From positions 62,001 to 126,000 of the forward strand of contig NZ_JBFNXJ010000005.1 of the NCBI RefSeq assembly GCF_040812015.1: a DNA stretch of 64,000 bases, written 5' to 3'. Positions 1 to 8,499 of this stretch are shown here, in pieces. The notes under the pieces are model-generated. The model saw only the letters and a program-made list of their open reading frames with translations, did not search any database and had not been told where the DNA came from. The DNA is from Chitinivorax sp. PXF-14 (GTDB taxonomy: Bacteria > Pseudomonadota > Gammaproteobacteria > Burkholderiales > SCOH01). The translations under genes and the position numbers were made by a program. Each line of letters begins with the position of its first letter. Position 1 is the first letter of the stretch.

Positions 1-152
1 GCCTGCTCGGCCAGCGTCCTGACGGCGCTTTCGACGGCTTCCTTGGCTTCGTCGGTCTTGGGCTTGAACTCCCGCTGCAACAGCGCCGCGAATTCACCGC
101 CCTCGGCAAGCTGCGCTTCCGCCTGGAGTTTTTCCTGTTCTGCTTCTGCCAT
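1..152 (-). CDS. tssC: Type VI secretion contractile sheath large subunit TssC (VipB), N-terminal fragment
   Basis: Only the first 50 codons are inside the window and the gene runs off the left edge. The peptide starts MAEAEQEKLQAEAQ and contains FAALLQREFKPKTDEAKEA, the typical start of TssC/VipB/EvpB sheath proteins. TssC assembles with TssB into the cytoplasmic contractile sheath that drives the Hcp tube out of the cell. The ATG ending at 152 has a GAGGAG ribosome site seven bases upstream and lies 57 bp after tssB, the usual tssB-tssC order. Identity rests on a short peptide plus context, but both agree. Confidence 0.85.
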   Translation of the reverse strand, partial: MAEAEQEKLQAEAQLAEGGEFAALLQREFKPKTDEAKEAVESAVRTLAEQ

Positions 153-209
153 GCCGGGTCTCCTCGTACCAGCTAGTCTTCGTCAACGACAACAGGGTAT
201 GGCCGATGC

Positions 210-731
210 TCAGGATGCCGGTTCGGGATTCTCGCCGTCCGCCGGCTTCTTGCTTTCCGCCAGCGTCTTGAGCAAGGCTGGATCGTTCAGAATCTTGGCG
301 ACCAGCTCCTCGGCCCCGGTCTTGCCGTCCATATAGGTGATCAGGTTGGAAAGCTGCTGCCGAGCCTCGAGCAGCTTGCTCAGCGCATCGACCTTGCGCG
401 CCACGGCGGCGGGTGAAAAATCGTCCATGCTGTCGAAGGTGATCTCGACATTGAGGTTGCCCTCGCCGGTGAGCGTGTTGGGCACGGCAAACGCGGCACG
501 CGGCCGGATGGCCTTCATGCGGCTGTCGAAATTGTCGACATCGATTTCGAGAAACTTGCGGTCGGCCACGGCGGGCAAGGCTTCGGCCGGCTTGCCGGAC
601 AGATCGGACAGCACCCCCATCACGAACGGCAGCTGAACCTTCTTTTCCGCACCGTAGAGCTCAACGTCGTATTCGATCTGCACCCGGGGCGCCCGGTTGC
701 GGGCGATGAATTTCTGACTGCTTTCTGCCAT
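210..731 (-). CDS. tssB: Type VI secretion contractile sheath small subunit TssB (VipA)
   Basis: The protein is 173 aa, normal for TssB. It begins MAESSQKFIARNRAPRVQIE and continues with the family's VQLPFVMGVLSDLSG region, then a charged helical C terminus. TssB and TssC intertwine to build the contractile sheath in the cytoplasm. The start chosen is the ATG at 731, preceded by GAGGA; an upstream in-frame start would add 18 non-conserved residues. It lies between tssA and tssC on the same strand. A promoter-like sequence sits about 75 bp upstream, so tssB-tssC may also be transcribed separately from tssA. Confidence 0.93.
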   Translation of the reverse strand: MAESSQKFIARNRAPRVQIEYDVELYGAEKKVQLPFVMGVLSDLSGKPAEALPAVADRKFLEIDVDNFDSRMKAIRPRAAFAVPNTLTGEGNLNVEITFDSMDDFSPAAVARKVDALSKLLEARQQLSNLITYMDGKTGAEELVAKILNDPALLKTLAESKKPADGENPEPAS

Positions 732-803
732 GGTGTCCTCGTCGACGGAATGGGTCCGAAAAACGCAAGCGCACTGCCAGTTCAATCTGCCTGTCGTGCC
801 TTC

Positions 804-832
804 GTTTTAGACCCTGCACCATGACAAATCAA
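804..832 (-). promoter_or_regulatory. Candidate promoter for tssB-tssC
   Basis: On the minus strand TTGATT (827-832) and TAAAAC (804-809) are separated by exactly 17 bp. This fits a sigma-70 promoter in the 152-bp tssA-tssB gap. It is a pattern match only; no transcription start is known. Confidence 0.4.
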
Positions 833-883
833 GCAGCTATGCGGCGCCAGATATAGACGCAGCCCCGGCAAAATATATCTTTG

Positions 884-1888
884 TCATTTTTTTGGCAGCC
901 CTGCCAACTCGTTGATCCGGTTGAGGCTGTCGGGTGCCAGATCCTGGATGATGTCGATGAAACTCTTCGACATCAGGCCTTGCGCACGGCGAATGAAAAG
1001 TGGTGCCGGGTTCGATGGTTCGGTCCGTTCCATGAACTCGCAGACGCGGTCGAGCAGGCGGATGGCATCCTCGCGGCTGCGCAGCTCCCCGCTGCCGGCG
1101 GGCGCCGATGGCGGCACGGCCTGGCCCGTCTGGTCTGCGGCGTCGGGCTCGGCCGCTGCGCTGGCCGCGCCGGCTGCGGCCGGCAAGGCCTTGACGACCG
1201 CTTTCAGGGTACCGACCAGCGGGCTCAGGTCGGGCGCCTGGCCGGCGCCGACCTTGTCGTTCAGCAATGTCTGCAGCCGGACGACACAATCGGCCGCGGC
1301 CCGCAGCGGATCGGCGAGCTCCGGCCGTGGCAACAATACCTCCTGCAACATGCCCTCGACCTGGGCGGCCGGCATCGCGTCACCGACGGCAGGCAACCTG
1401 CCCTGCACGACGAGGATGTCGCGCACGGTCAGCGGCCCGGACTTGGGCGACCTCACCACCACCAGCTCGCGCAGGTCGCGCAGCATGCCGAACGCGTCGG
1501 TCAGCGGTGCCAGGGTATTGAGCCGCATGGTCGGATCGTGATCGTCGTCGGCATCGAGCGCCGGGTGCAGGTGCGCCCAGTGCCGGTCGAGCAGGCCGGT
1601 CAGCAGGGTCAGGCCATCGCGCAAGCCGGGGGCCCCCTCGGTGCACAGCAGCGCACGCGCCAGCAGCACAGCGACACGCAGGTCGAGCGTGCGCTTGAAC
1701 AGCTGGGCCGCGAGCCGCGCCACCACGCTCCAGTTCGGCGGCTCGCCGGCCACGACATTGTCGCCGAGCACCTGTTCCGGCTTGCCCTGGGCTTCGCGCT
1801 CGAGCTCCAGGTATTCGCTGTCGTATTCGAGATCGGGGCCACAGGGCGCGTCGCCCGCCAACGGGGCCAGCAGAGGTTCGATATCCAT
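884..1888 (-). CDS. tssA: Type VI secretion protein TssA (ImpA family)
   Basis: The 334-aa protein opens with MDIEPLLAPLAGDAPCGPDL, the signature start of the ImpA N-terminal domain (roughly residues 5-120). The middle is alanine/proline-rich (about 215-265), and a conserved helical C terminus carries RRAQGLMSKSFIDIIQDLAP. TssA is a cytoplasmic cap and organiser that links baseplate assembly with sheath-tube polymerisation. AGGA lies just upstream of the ATG. It follows pppA and precedes tssB on the same strand, as in other T6SS loci. The length fits the short TssA class; which subclass it belongs to cannot be told by eye. Confidence 0.9.
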   Translation of the reverse strand: MDIEPLLAPLAGDAPCGPDLEYDSEYLELEREAQGKPEQVLGDNVVAGEPPNWSVVARLAAQLFKRTLDLRVAVLLARALLCTEGAPGLRDGLTLLTGLLDRHWAHLHPALDADDDHDPTMRLNTLAPLTDAFGMLRDLRELVVVRSPKSGPLTVRDILVVQGRLPAVGDAMPAAQVEGMLQEVLLPRPELADPLRAAADCVVRLQTLLNDKVGAGQAPDLSPLVGTLKAVVKALPAAAGAASAAAEPDAADQTGQAVPPSAPAGSGELRSREDAIRLLDRVCEFMERTEPSNPAPLFIRRAQGLMSKSFIDIIQDLAPDSLNRINELAGLPKK

Positions 1889-1942
1889 GGGTATCCTGTC
1901 AGCTCAGGCTGTGTCGATCCGGTTCACGCGGCTCAAGCCGCA

Positions 1943-2683
1943 TCAGTGTTCACACCACACCAGCACTGCGGTGTAGTTGTCCTGCCCGGCCCGGCCACGC
2001 GACCGCACCAGGCTTTCGAGCGATTGCAGGCTGTCGCGGCCAACATTTGACGTGAGGATGGCGATGATTTCTTCCTCGTCGAGGTATTCCCACAAGCCAT
2101 CCGAGCACAGCAAGAAGGTGTCGCCCGGCAGGATAGGCTCCGCCGTAGTGGCGGTGTCCGGCTCGATATGCTGACTGGCGCCGATCGCCACCAGCAGGCG
2201 CGAGCGCTCCGGCGCGGTGCGCAATTCGCTTGCCGGCAGGTAGCCTGCGTCGACCATACGTTGTATCACGCTGTGGTCGCGCGTGCGCGTGACCAGCTGC
2301 CGCTGGTGAAAGTAGTACAGGCGCGAGTCGCCGAGATGTCCCCAGCATGCCCGGCGCTGCTCGGTGTCGACGGCCAGCAGCACAGCCGTCGCCTGCATGT
2401 GGTTGAGCCGTTCTTCGCTCTGCTGCTCGGCAAGCACGATATCGTTGGCCTGCTCCAGCGCCTGCCTGACGGCATCCTCGGCCACCGCGCTGGCCGGGTG
2501 CTGCCGGAACCATTCCAGCGCATGCTGCACCACGAGCCGGGAGGCGGTGTCGCCGCCGCCATGCCCACCCACACCATCGGATACCACGCAGTAACAGGCG
2601 CGATCGGTCGACCACACGCCGTAGGAATCCTCGTTGACCTTGCGGCCACCTCGGCTCGAGAGGGTCAATACCTGCAGATCCAT
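1943..2683 (-). CDS. pppA: PP2C-family Ser/Thr phosphatase of the type VI locus (PppA/Stp1 type)
   Basis: This 246-aa protein carries the PP2C motifs in order: SSRGGRKVNEDSYG near the N terminus, VVSDGVGGHGGGDTAS, GHLGDSRLYY, LLCSDGLWEYLD and DNYTAVLVW. The aspartates of these motifs bind the two catalytic metals. In T6SS loci this phosphatase counteracts the kinase PpkA in the threonine-phosphorylation switch that acts on FHA proteins. It lies directly after tagH, its expected pathway partner. No PpkA kinase is visible, so it may lie outside the window. The ATG at 2683 is chosen because GAGGGAGAACGG precedes it; the longer reading adds 13 unconserved residues. Confidence 0.9.
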   Translation of the reverse strand: MDLQVLTLSSRGGRKVNEDSYGVWSTDRACYCVVSDGVGGHGGGDTASRLVVQHALEWFRQHPASAVAEDAVRQALEQANDIVLAEQQSEERLNHMQATAVLLAVDTEQRRACWGHLGDSRLYYFHQRQLVTRTRDHSVIQRMVDAGYLPASELRTAPERSRLLVAIGASQHIEPDTATTAEPILPGDTFLLCSDGLWEYLDEEEIIAILTSNVGRDSLQSLESLVRSRGRAGQDNYTAVLVWCEH

Positions 2684-2751
2684 CACCCGTTCTCCCTCAC
2701 AAGCTGCGCCAGCTTTCGCCACCGGGGCCTGGGCCCGCCAGCGTGGCGAGA

Positions 2752-4374
2752 TCAGTTGTCATCTTTGCCCAAACGGGCGATCTGCGCCTCGTAGGCCCGC
2801 AGGAATGCCTTGCCGAACAAGGCCTGGAAGTCGTCCTGGGCTTCTTTCGAGATGTCGCTGTAGCGCTCGGTGAACAGATCCCACAGCTTCGCGCGGCGAT
2901 TCATCGGCAGCACCGTGTCGATCACCGATTTCTGCGTTAGGCGCTCCTCCAGCTGGGCCGGGTCGAACCGCTGCAACACGCCTTCCAGCGCCGCCCGCAT
3001 GCCGGCCATGAAGCCCACCTGGTGCGAACGCAAATCGTTGTAGGCATCCTGCATCGCGGCCAGCGGCGGCATGAAGCCCGGCACTGGCGCGCCCAGCAGA
3101 TGGGCGAGCGCGGCTTCGACATTGGGCGAGAACTTCAGCGGGTTGTTTTCGCGCGGCGCGATCATGGTCTGGTCGGCGCGGATCTCGCGTTTCAGCGTCG
3201 CCCTTGCCAATAGCAGGTCCAGCGTGCCCTGCATGGCTTCACGCAGCAGTTGCCCGAGCAGCAGCATGGTCTCGGGGCTGACCCCGCCACGTATCGCCAG
3301 CCCCGGCACCCCCAGGCCCGCCAGCAGGGCTTGTAGCAAGGCGTCCGCCTGCTCTGCCGGCACCGTGGGCGGGGGCGCCACCGGCGGCGTATAGGGCACT
3401 GGCTCAGGCACGGCTGCCGGCGGTCTGGCCTCGACAGGCGCCGGCCGCACGGCAGGTGGCGGCTCGGCCGGCTCGCGCCTGGCCGACGAAATCAGTACGG
3501 ACTGAATCTCGCCACGCTCCTCTTCCGGCTTCTCCCACGACAGGATCATGTCTTCGCCAGCCACGGCATCATTGGCCGTAGGCATGCGAAAGGTCGAGCG
3601 AATCTCGGGGGTCGCGTCGCCCTGCGTGGTCGGCGGCATCTGCTGTGCCTGGGCCATGCCGAAGGCGACCAGCGGATCAAGGCTGGCGGCGTCGCCCGGC
3701 GTCGGGGCCGGGTTGAGCAAGGCATCGCTCGCGAACGGATCGACCGAGGGCGATGGGCCCAGCCCGAACAGCTCATCCACGCTGCGTTCGCGCGTGCCCG
3801 GCCCAAGTTCGAGCGGCGTGGTGGACACCGGAGGGGACGTAGGCGTCAGGTCGGCAAACGGGTCGTAGTCCGCCGGAATCGCGGCAAAACCAGCGCCAGG
3901 GGCCGCCTTGGGAGCAGGCGCCGCCTTGGCGGCCGGTGGCACGCCTGGGGCGGGCTGCAGCAGATCGGCGAACGGATTGGTCGCCGCCGCCGAGCCGAAC
4001 ATCTGCAATGGGTCTTCCTTGGGCCGGGATGTGGCGGCAACGCCGATCACATATTCGCCGATGCTGATCTGGTCGCCATCGGCCAGCACCCACTCGTTGC
4101 CGGCACCGAGCGGCCGGCCGTTGACGATGACCGGCAGCGCCGTTCCCTGGTCGATCAGGTGATAGCCTCCGTCCCGATACAGCACGCGCGCGTGGGTGCG
4201 GGAAATGCGTCGCTCCGGGTCGACCAGCACCACGGAGCACCCCTCGCCTCGGCCTATCGTGCCGCCGGATTCGTCGATCTGCACGGGCGCGGCATCGGCT
4301 GGCGGCTCGCCATAGTGGCTGAGGATACGGAGTTCGATCACCAGGGGCCCCCAACGAAACTGATTCAGTTTCAT
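2752..4374 (-). CDS. tagH: Type VI secretion FHA-domain protein TagH/Fha
   Basis: The protein has up to 540 aa. An FHA domain at about residues 30-105 shows GRGEG, RRISRTHARV (the Ser and His of the fold) and NGRPLG. A long Pro/Ala-rich linker follows (about 130-360). The C-terminal T6SS-FHA domain contains LREAMQGTLDLLLARA and MIAPRENNPLKFSPN. It binds phosphothreonine and triggers T6SS assembly downstream of kinase signalling. It is the first leftward gene of the visible T6SS block, 68 bp before pppA. The start is uncertain: a GTG at 4341 would give 529 aa and a start (VIELRILS) closer to the family pattern. Confidence 0.88.
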   Translation of the reverse strand: MKLNQFRWGPLVIELRILSHYGEPPADAAPVQIDESGGTIGRGEGCSVVLVDPERRISRTHARVLYRDGGYHLIDQGTALPVIVNGRPLGAGNEWVLADGDQISIGEYVIGVAATSRPKEDPLQMFGSAAATNPFADLLQPAPGVPPAAKAAPAPKAAPGAGFAAIPADYDPFADLTPTSPPVSTTPLELGPGTRERSVDELFGLGPSPSVDPFASDALLNPAPTPGDAASLDPLVAFGMAQAQQMPPTTQGDATPEIRSTFRMPTANDAVAGEDMILSWEKPEEERGEIQSVLISSARREPAEPPPAVRPAPVEARPPAAVPEPVPYTPPVAPPPTVPAEQADALLQALLAGLGVPGLAIRGGVSPETMLLLGQLLREAMQGTLDLLLARATLKREIRADQTMIAPRENNPLKFSPNVEAALAHLLGAPVPGFMPPLAAMQDAYNDLRSHQVGFMAGMRAALEGVLQRFDPAQLEERLTQKSVIDTVLPMNRRAKLWDLFTERYSDISKEAQDDFQALFGKAFLRAYEAQIARLGKDDN

Positions 4375-4842
4375 CCAGTATAGCCAGCGACAGCCGCCAC
4401 ACTAGGTCGCAGGCCGCCTGACCTGACCAAAGCCGGCAATTGCCGGCTCAGTTCGCCCCTAAACATGCGATTGCCAACCTGGAAAGCCAGGAGGCAGCCT
4501 CGAACAGCTCGATCAACTTGCAGGATGGAGGGCCGGCAACAGCCCGCGGCCCGCCGAGCCCCTGCGCCAGCTCGTGCTAAAGCCTTGCGCCGGCTGCGTG
4601 CAAAGCCGGCTGGAGATTATCGGCTTCGATGAGCAGGCGGTCCGGTGGGAACAGCCCCATTTGCCAACAGCTATGCGGCCGATATGCCCGGCCTGCAGAG
4701 CCGCAGAGTCAGGCCGTCGCGCGCACGCATGGCAAACTACGACCCCAGCGCCGTGTGATGGAGAAGCCGAGAGCCTCACCGCACGGCAGCGACGTGATTC
4801 ACAAGGTATCGGCGTGTTGCCGCAGCCTACCCCCTGAGCGCG
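4375..4842. other. 468-bp gap with an 18-bp perfect palindrome
   Basis: No coding region here is convincing; the short open frames have no recognisable sequence or ribosome site. The one clear structure is the perfect palindrome AGCCGGCAATTGCCGGCT at 4431-4448, about 60 bp upstream of tagH. It could be an operator or a hairpin. The gap should hold the promoter of the T6SS genes, but I could not place it. Confidence 0.5.
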
Positions 4843-5331
4843 TCAATGGCCATTGTAGGTCGACATCTCGCCGGTTTGGGCCTTGCCATCTGCCTCTCCC
4901 TTGCTGCGCGGCTCGAGCTTGGGCACGGGCAAAGCGGCCTCGCCGCATTTGACCCGCACCATCACGCCCGGCGCCGACATGGCCAGGTCAAAAGTGCTCA
5001 TCTCCGGCTTGTTCTGCACCAACTGGCGATAGTCGCGCAGGGCGTCCATGCAGGCATCGCGATCCGACTGCGCATCCGGCGTGCGTGACGGTGACACCGC
5101 ATTGTCCGTCGGCACATTGGCCGGCAGGCGCTCGATCTTGGGCTTGGGCTCGACATGGGTGAATTTGATCTGGTTCTCGATCAACTCGGGCTTGCTCTGT
5201 TCTTCTCCCTTGGGGCAAGGCGAGTTGGCATAGGTCACGTCTCGGGTGACCGGGTTGATGCATTTGTAGATATCGGCGGCCTGTGCGCTGGCGCCGCATA
5301 GGGCCAGACTAACCCACAACCAGACTTTCAT
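4843..5331 (-). CDS. Putative periplasmic DUF4124-like protein
   Basis: This 162-aa protein has a clear Sec signal peptide (MKVWLWVSLALCGASAQAA) and a mature start DIYKCINPVTRDVTYANSPCP. That resembles the DUF4124 pattern of a K-C-x(n)-Y-x-(D/N)-x-P-C region. Two further cysteines occur at CMDALRDYR and VKCGEAALP, so two disulfides are possible. The rest is polar and low in complexity. No function is known for the family. It reads leftward toward the T6SS genes but is separated from tagH by 468 bp, so a link to secretion is not supported. Confidence 0.7.
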   Translation of the reverse strand: MKVWLWVSLALCGASAQAADIYKCINPVTRDVTYANSPCPKGEEQSKPELIENQIKFTHVEPKPKIERLPANVPTDNAVSPSRTPDAQSDRDACMDALRDYRQLVQNKPEMSTFDLAMSAPGVMVRVKCGEAALPVPKLEPRSKGEADGKAQTGEMSTYNGH

Positions 5332-5405
5332 CGGTATACCTTGTCGATCAATATGCCGCCCATTCTAATGCCACAACCGCCCTGAGTGCAGCCCCGCAGC
5401 GGCGC

Positions 5406-6047
5406 TCACCGCCCGGCGAGGATGCGCTTGTTCAGGTCCATCGCTTTCACGCGCGCCACCGGGTCGCCCTGGCGGGCGGCCTGGACATACCAGTGGACGG
5501 CGCGGCGCAGGTCCCGCTCGACGCCGTCGCCGTGCTCATACATCGAGGCGATGATGTATTGCGACGCCAGCTCGCCGTTGTCCGCCGCTCGCTCATACCA
5601 TAGCGCCGCCTGCGCGCTGTCCTGCTCGATGCCGCGGCCCAGGTAGTATTGCGTGGCCAGGCTCTCCTGCGCCGCGGCATGCCCCTGTGACGCCGCACGC
5701 CGGAACCACTCGCAGGCCACGGCCTGCGAGCGCGGCACCATGTAACCGCTCTCGTACAGCAGCGCCAGGTTGTACTGCGCCTGCGGCAGCCCCAGCTCGG
5801 CGGCACTGGCGAGCCAGCTCAGGGCAATCCTCGGATTCACCTCCGTCGCCTCGCCACGCATCATCATCATGGCCAGGTTGAACTGCGCCAGCCGGTCGCC
5901 GCGCTCGGCACCGCCCTGGAACAGGCGCTGCGCGGTTGCATAATCCTGCCGCTGGTAAGCCCCCCAGCCATCATCACCCGCCGCCGACGCCCATGAAAAC
6001 AGCACCGACAACGCGGTGGCCGCCATCCATCGTGCCCATGGTCCCAT
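5406..6047 (-). CDS. Exported Sel1-repeat (TPR-like) protein
   Basis: The 213-aa protein begins MGPWARWMAATALSVLFSWA, a signal peptide ending near ASA. Four to five Sel1-like repeats follow, each with an A-x2-L/G-x3-A-x2-(N/L)-A pattern (AQFNLAMMM, AQYNLALLYESG, AQESLATQYYLG, ASQYIIASMYEHG). Such repeats form alpha-solenoids for protein-protein contacts, usually in the envelope. The start at 6047 has GGAGGT four bases upstream. It is the same strand as its left neighbour, 74 bp away. The partner and role are unknown. Confidence 0.85.
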   Translation of the reverse strand: MGPWARWMAATALSVLFSWASAAGDDGWGAYQRQDYATAQRLFQGGAERGDRLAQFNLAMMMMRGEATEVNPRIALSWLASAAELGLPQAQYNLALLYESGYMVPRSQAVACEWFRRAASQGHAAAQESLATQYYLGRGIEQDSAQAALWYERAADNGELASQYIIASMYEHGDGVERDLRRAVHWYVQAARQGDPVARVKAMDLNKRILAGR

Positions 6048-6290
6048 ATCCACCTCCGTGGCTGAGGTGCTGCCCGTGCCTGTGGCGGCTCCGCGCGACA
6101 GGCGGCAGCGCAAACGTCGGCCGCCAGTCGGCCGCTACGCCTCGACGTCAATGGAACTCCCTGCCATACATTCACGATAGCGTATTGCATGCCGCTCTGC
6201 CGCCGGCTCTCGTGGCCGCTCGATAGCATTGTGCTGGGAGGGACATATCGACGCAAAAGCAGGTCTATAGTGAGTAAAAAGGGGGAAGAT

Positions 6291-6893
6291 ATGTCATCAG
6301 CCTGCATCTATCTGCTGCGTCACGGGGAAACAGACTGGAACCGCCAGGGGCTGGCAATGGGAAAGACCGACATCCCGCTCAACCACCAAGGGCGACGGCA
6401 AGCCGAACAGGCGGCACGGCTGCTCGGCGACGCCGGCATCGCGCGCATCTACAGCAGCCCACTGGCCAGGACACGCGAAACGGCCGAGATCATGGCCGAC
6501 ATACTCGACTGCCCGATTGCCTTCGTCGATGCGTTGAAACAATGCGGCTGGGGTGAGCGCGAAGGGCAGCGGCGCGATCAGGCGCACTGGAAGCAGGATT
6601 GGCACGCCGGCCGGCCATCCATCGGCATGGAGCCCTATGTCAGGTTCGCCGAACGGGTATTGGGGGCATGGCAATGGATCGCCCGGCAACCGTCACCTTG
6701 CTTGGTCGTCGGCCACGGCGCGGTACTGGGCGTCATCGAAGCCCATCTGGGCATGGCCGCGTGCGACCCCCTGCACGGCGTGCCAAGCAGGCTCATACCA
6801 CCCCCTGCCGGCGGTCGCCCGTGGCAGCGCCAGACGCTGCACGGGCCCTTGCACGAGGACGATCAGGCAGCCGAACGATCGACGATGACGTAA
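6291..6893 (+). CDS. Histidine phosphatase (phosphoglycerate mutase-like) superfamily protein
   Basis: The 200-aa protein has the catalytic RHGETDWN motif near residue 10, an arginine-bearing SSPLARTRETAE segment and the second histidine in VVGHGAVLGVIEAH. These mark the phosphohistidine fold shared by phosphoglycerate mutases, alpha-ribazole phosphatases and broad phosphatases. The substrate cannot be told. GGGGGAAG lies just before the ATG at 6291, which removes 34 upstream residues. The C terminus is unusual (GGRPWQRQTLHGPLHEDDQ). The last 31 bp overlap the convergent cupin gene. Confidence 0.85.
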   Translation: MSSACIYLLRHGETDWNRQGLAMGKTDIPLNHQGRRQAEQAARLLGDAGIARIYSSPLARTRETAEIMADILDCPIAFVDALKQCGWGEREGQRRDQAHWKQDWHAGRPSIGMEPYVRFAERVLGAWQWIARQPSPCLVVGHGAVLGVIEAHLGMAACDPLHGVPSRLIPPPAGGRPWQRQTLHGPLHEDDQAAERSTMT

Positions 6894-7234
6894 TACTTGC
6901 GCACCGGCTCGACGACCTCGAACATACCGCGGAAACCAGCCGGGATCACGGCCGCCTCGCCCGGCCCGAACTCGGCGACCAGCCCTGCCTCGTCGTGCAG
7001 CCTGACCCGCCCTTCGATGACACAGAAGAACTCATCCTTGTCATCGGCGAACGCAATACGCCAGCTACCGCGCTCGCATGCCCAGATACCGCAATCGAGC
7101 ACGCCGTTCTGGTAGTGCGTCCACGTCGTGCGCAAGGGGTTGCCCGATACCAGCCGCTCGGCCCTGGGCCGGTCGAAGCTCGGCTCGGGCGGTATCGCGG
7201 ACAGCGAAATGACGGATTTCACCGCCTTCGCCAT
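6863..7234 (-). CDS. Small cupin-domain (DUF861-like) protein
   Basis: A 123-aa single-domain protein. The region GIWACERGSWRIAFADDKDEFFCVIEGRVRL followed by FGPGEAAVIPAGFRGMFEV fits a one-domain cupin of the DUF861/Cupin_3 type, though the canonical metal-binding histidines are poorly conserved. No substrate can be assigned. Its ATG overlaps the metZ stop codon (a GTGATG junction at 7232-7237), so it is translated with metZ and should share its control by the upstream SAM-II element. The start could instead be the adjacent GTG at 7237. Its 3' end overlaps the convergent phosphatase gene. Confidence 0.8.
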   Translation of the reverse strand: MAKAVKSVISLSAIPPEPSFDRPRAERLVSGNPLRTTWTHYQNGVLDCGIWACERGSWRIAFADDKDEFFCVIEGRVRLHDEAGLVAEFGPGEAAVIPAGFRGMFEVVEPVRKYYVIVDRSAA

Positions 7235-8415
7235 CACAAGGCGAGGCCGCGCGCGAGATCGGCCTTCAGGTCTTCGAGCGACTCCAGCCCCACGGCAACA
7301 CGCAGCATGCCGTCAGTAATGCCGGCGGCGGCCCGAGCCTCTGGTGAAATGCGGCCATGGGTGGTGGAAGCTGGATGAGTAATCGTACTCTTCACATCCC
7401 CCAGGTTAGCAGTGATCGAAATCAGTCGGGTCGCGTCGACCACGCGCCAAGCAGCCTCCTTGCCGCCCTTCACCTCGAAGGTGAGAATGCCGCCGCCGGC
7501 ACGCTGCTGCCGCATCGCCAGCTCGTGTTGCGGGTGCGACTCAAGGCCGGGGTAGAACACACGCGACACCTGCGGCTGAGCCTCCAGCCAGCGTGCCAGC
7601 TCCAGCGCATTGCGGCTGTGAGCATCCATGCGCAGCTGCAGCGTCTCCAGCCCCTTGAGGATGACCCAAGCATTGAATGCCGACAGTGTCGGCCCGGCCG
7701 TGCGCAAGAAAGCGAATACCGGCTCCAGCAGCTGGCGCTGACCGAGCACGGCGCCACCGAGCACCCGCCCTTGTCCGTCCAGATACTTGGTCGCGGAATG
7801 GATGACGATGTCCGCCCCCAATTGCAGCGGCTTTTGCAGCGCCGGCGTACAGAAACAGTTGTCGACAGCCAGCAGCGCGCCGTGGCGATGGGCCACAGCG
7901 GCGATCGCGGCGATATCCGCGGTCTCGGTCAGCGGGTTTGACGGCGTTTCGAGGAAGAACAGCTTGGTGTTGGGGCGAACCGCGGCCTCCCAGGCGGCGG
8001 GATCGGACAACTCGACATAGCTTGTTTCGATGCCGAAGCGACTGAAAATCGTGCTGAACAGCTGCACGGTGGAACCGAACAGGCTCTTCGACGAGACGAT
8101 ATGATCACCAGCCGACAACAACCCCATCACGCAACTCGTGATCGCCGCCATGCCGGAGGCCGTCGCTACACAGAATTCCGCCCCTTCGAGCGCTGCCAGG
8201 CGTTCCTGGAAAGCCGTCACGGTCGGGTTGGTGAAACGTGCATAGATGTTGCCGGGCTCCTGGTTACTGAAGCGGGCTGCGGCCTGGGCTGCACTCTCGA
8301 ACACGAAGCTCGACGTCAGGTACATGGCCTCGCTATGCTCGCCAAACTGCGAGCGGTCGATACCGGCGCGTATTGCCAGCGTTTCGGTTTGCCAGTCAGG
8401 GTCGAATGCGGTCAT
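7234..8415 (-). CDS. metZ: O-succinylhomoserine sulfhydrylase MetZ
   Basis: The 393-aa protein belongs to the Cys/Met-metabolism PLP enzymes: YARFTNPTV near residue 60, SGMAA, VDNCFCTP, and the PLP lysine in SATKYLDGQGRVLGG, the pattern typical of MetZ. It makes homocysteine from O-succinylhomoserine and sulfide in methionine synthesis. Cystathionine gamma-synthase is the main alternative, but the DGQGRVLGG pattern favours MetZ. It is transcribed leftward ahead of a cupin gene with a 4-bp type overlap. A SAM-II riboswitch and a terminator lie in its leader, which supports the methionine-pathway call. Confidence 0.93.
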   Translation of the reverse strand: MTAFDPDWQTETLAIRAGIDRSQFGEHSEAMYLTSSFVFESAAQAAARFSNQEPGNIYARFTNPTVTAFQERLAALEGAEFCVATASGMAAITSCVMGLLSAGDHIVSSKSLFGSTVQLFSTIFSRFGIETSYVELSDPAAWEAAVRPNTKLFFLETPSNPLTETADIAAIAAVAHRHGALLAVDNCFCTPALQKPLQLGADIVIHSATKYLDGQGRVLGGAVLGQRQLLEPVFAFLRTAGPTLSAFNAWVILKGLETLQLRMDAHSRNALELARWLEAQPQVSRVFYPGLESHPQHELAMRQQRAGGGILTFEVKGGKEAAWRVVDATRLISITANLGDVKSTITHPASTTHGRISPEARAAAGITDGMLRVAVGLESLEDLKADLARGLAL

Positions 8416-8445
8416 GGTGTCTACTCTCGGCGAAATTCATGCAAT

Positions 8446-8478
8446 AAAAAAACCCGCTTGCAGCAGCTAGCGGGTTTT
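8446..8478 (-). terminator. Intrinsic terminator in the metZ leader (attenuator)
   Basis: On the minus strand a 10-bp stem AAAACCCGCT/AGCGGGTTTT with a 10-nt loop is followed by TTTTTTT. It ends about 30 nt before the metZ ATG and about 22 nt after the SAM-II element. This position suggests premature termination in the metZ leader. It may also stop read-through from purF. Confidence 0.85.
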
Positions 8479-8499
8479 CGTATCGGGTACGGCGAACCA

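Noticed and set aside
881-2050. 389-codon open frame antisense to tssA
   Set aside because: The composition is that of an opposite-strand shadow; TssA on the minus strand has clear family motifs.
6553-6888. Frameshift in the histidine phosphatase C terminus
   Set aside because: The C terminus looks odd, but the in-frame GGRPWQRQTLHGPLHEDD fits a variant end of the family better than the other frames.
8446-8478. Hairpin before metZ as only a purF terminator
   Set aside because: It lies about 130 bp past purF but only 30 bp before metZ and just after a SAM-II element, so an attenuator role fits better; a shared role remains possible.
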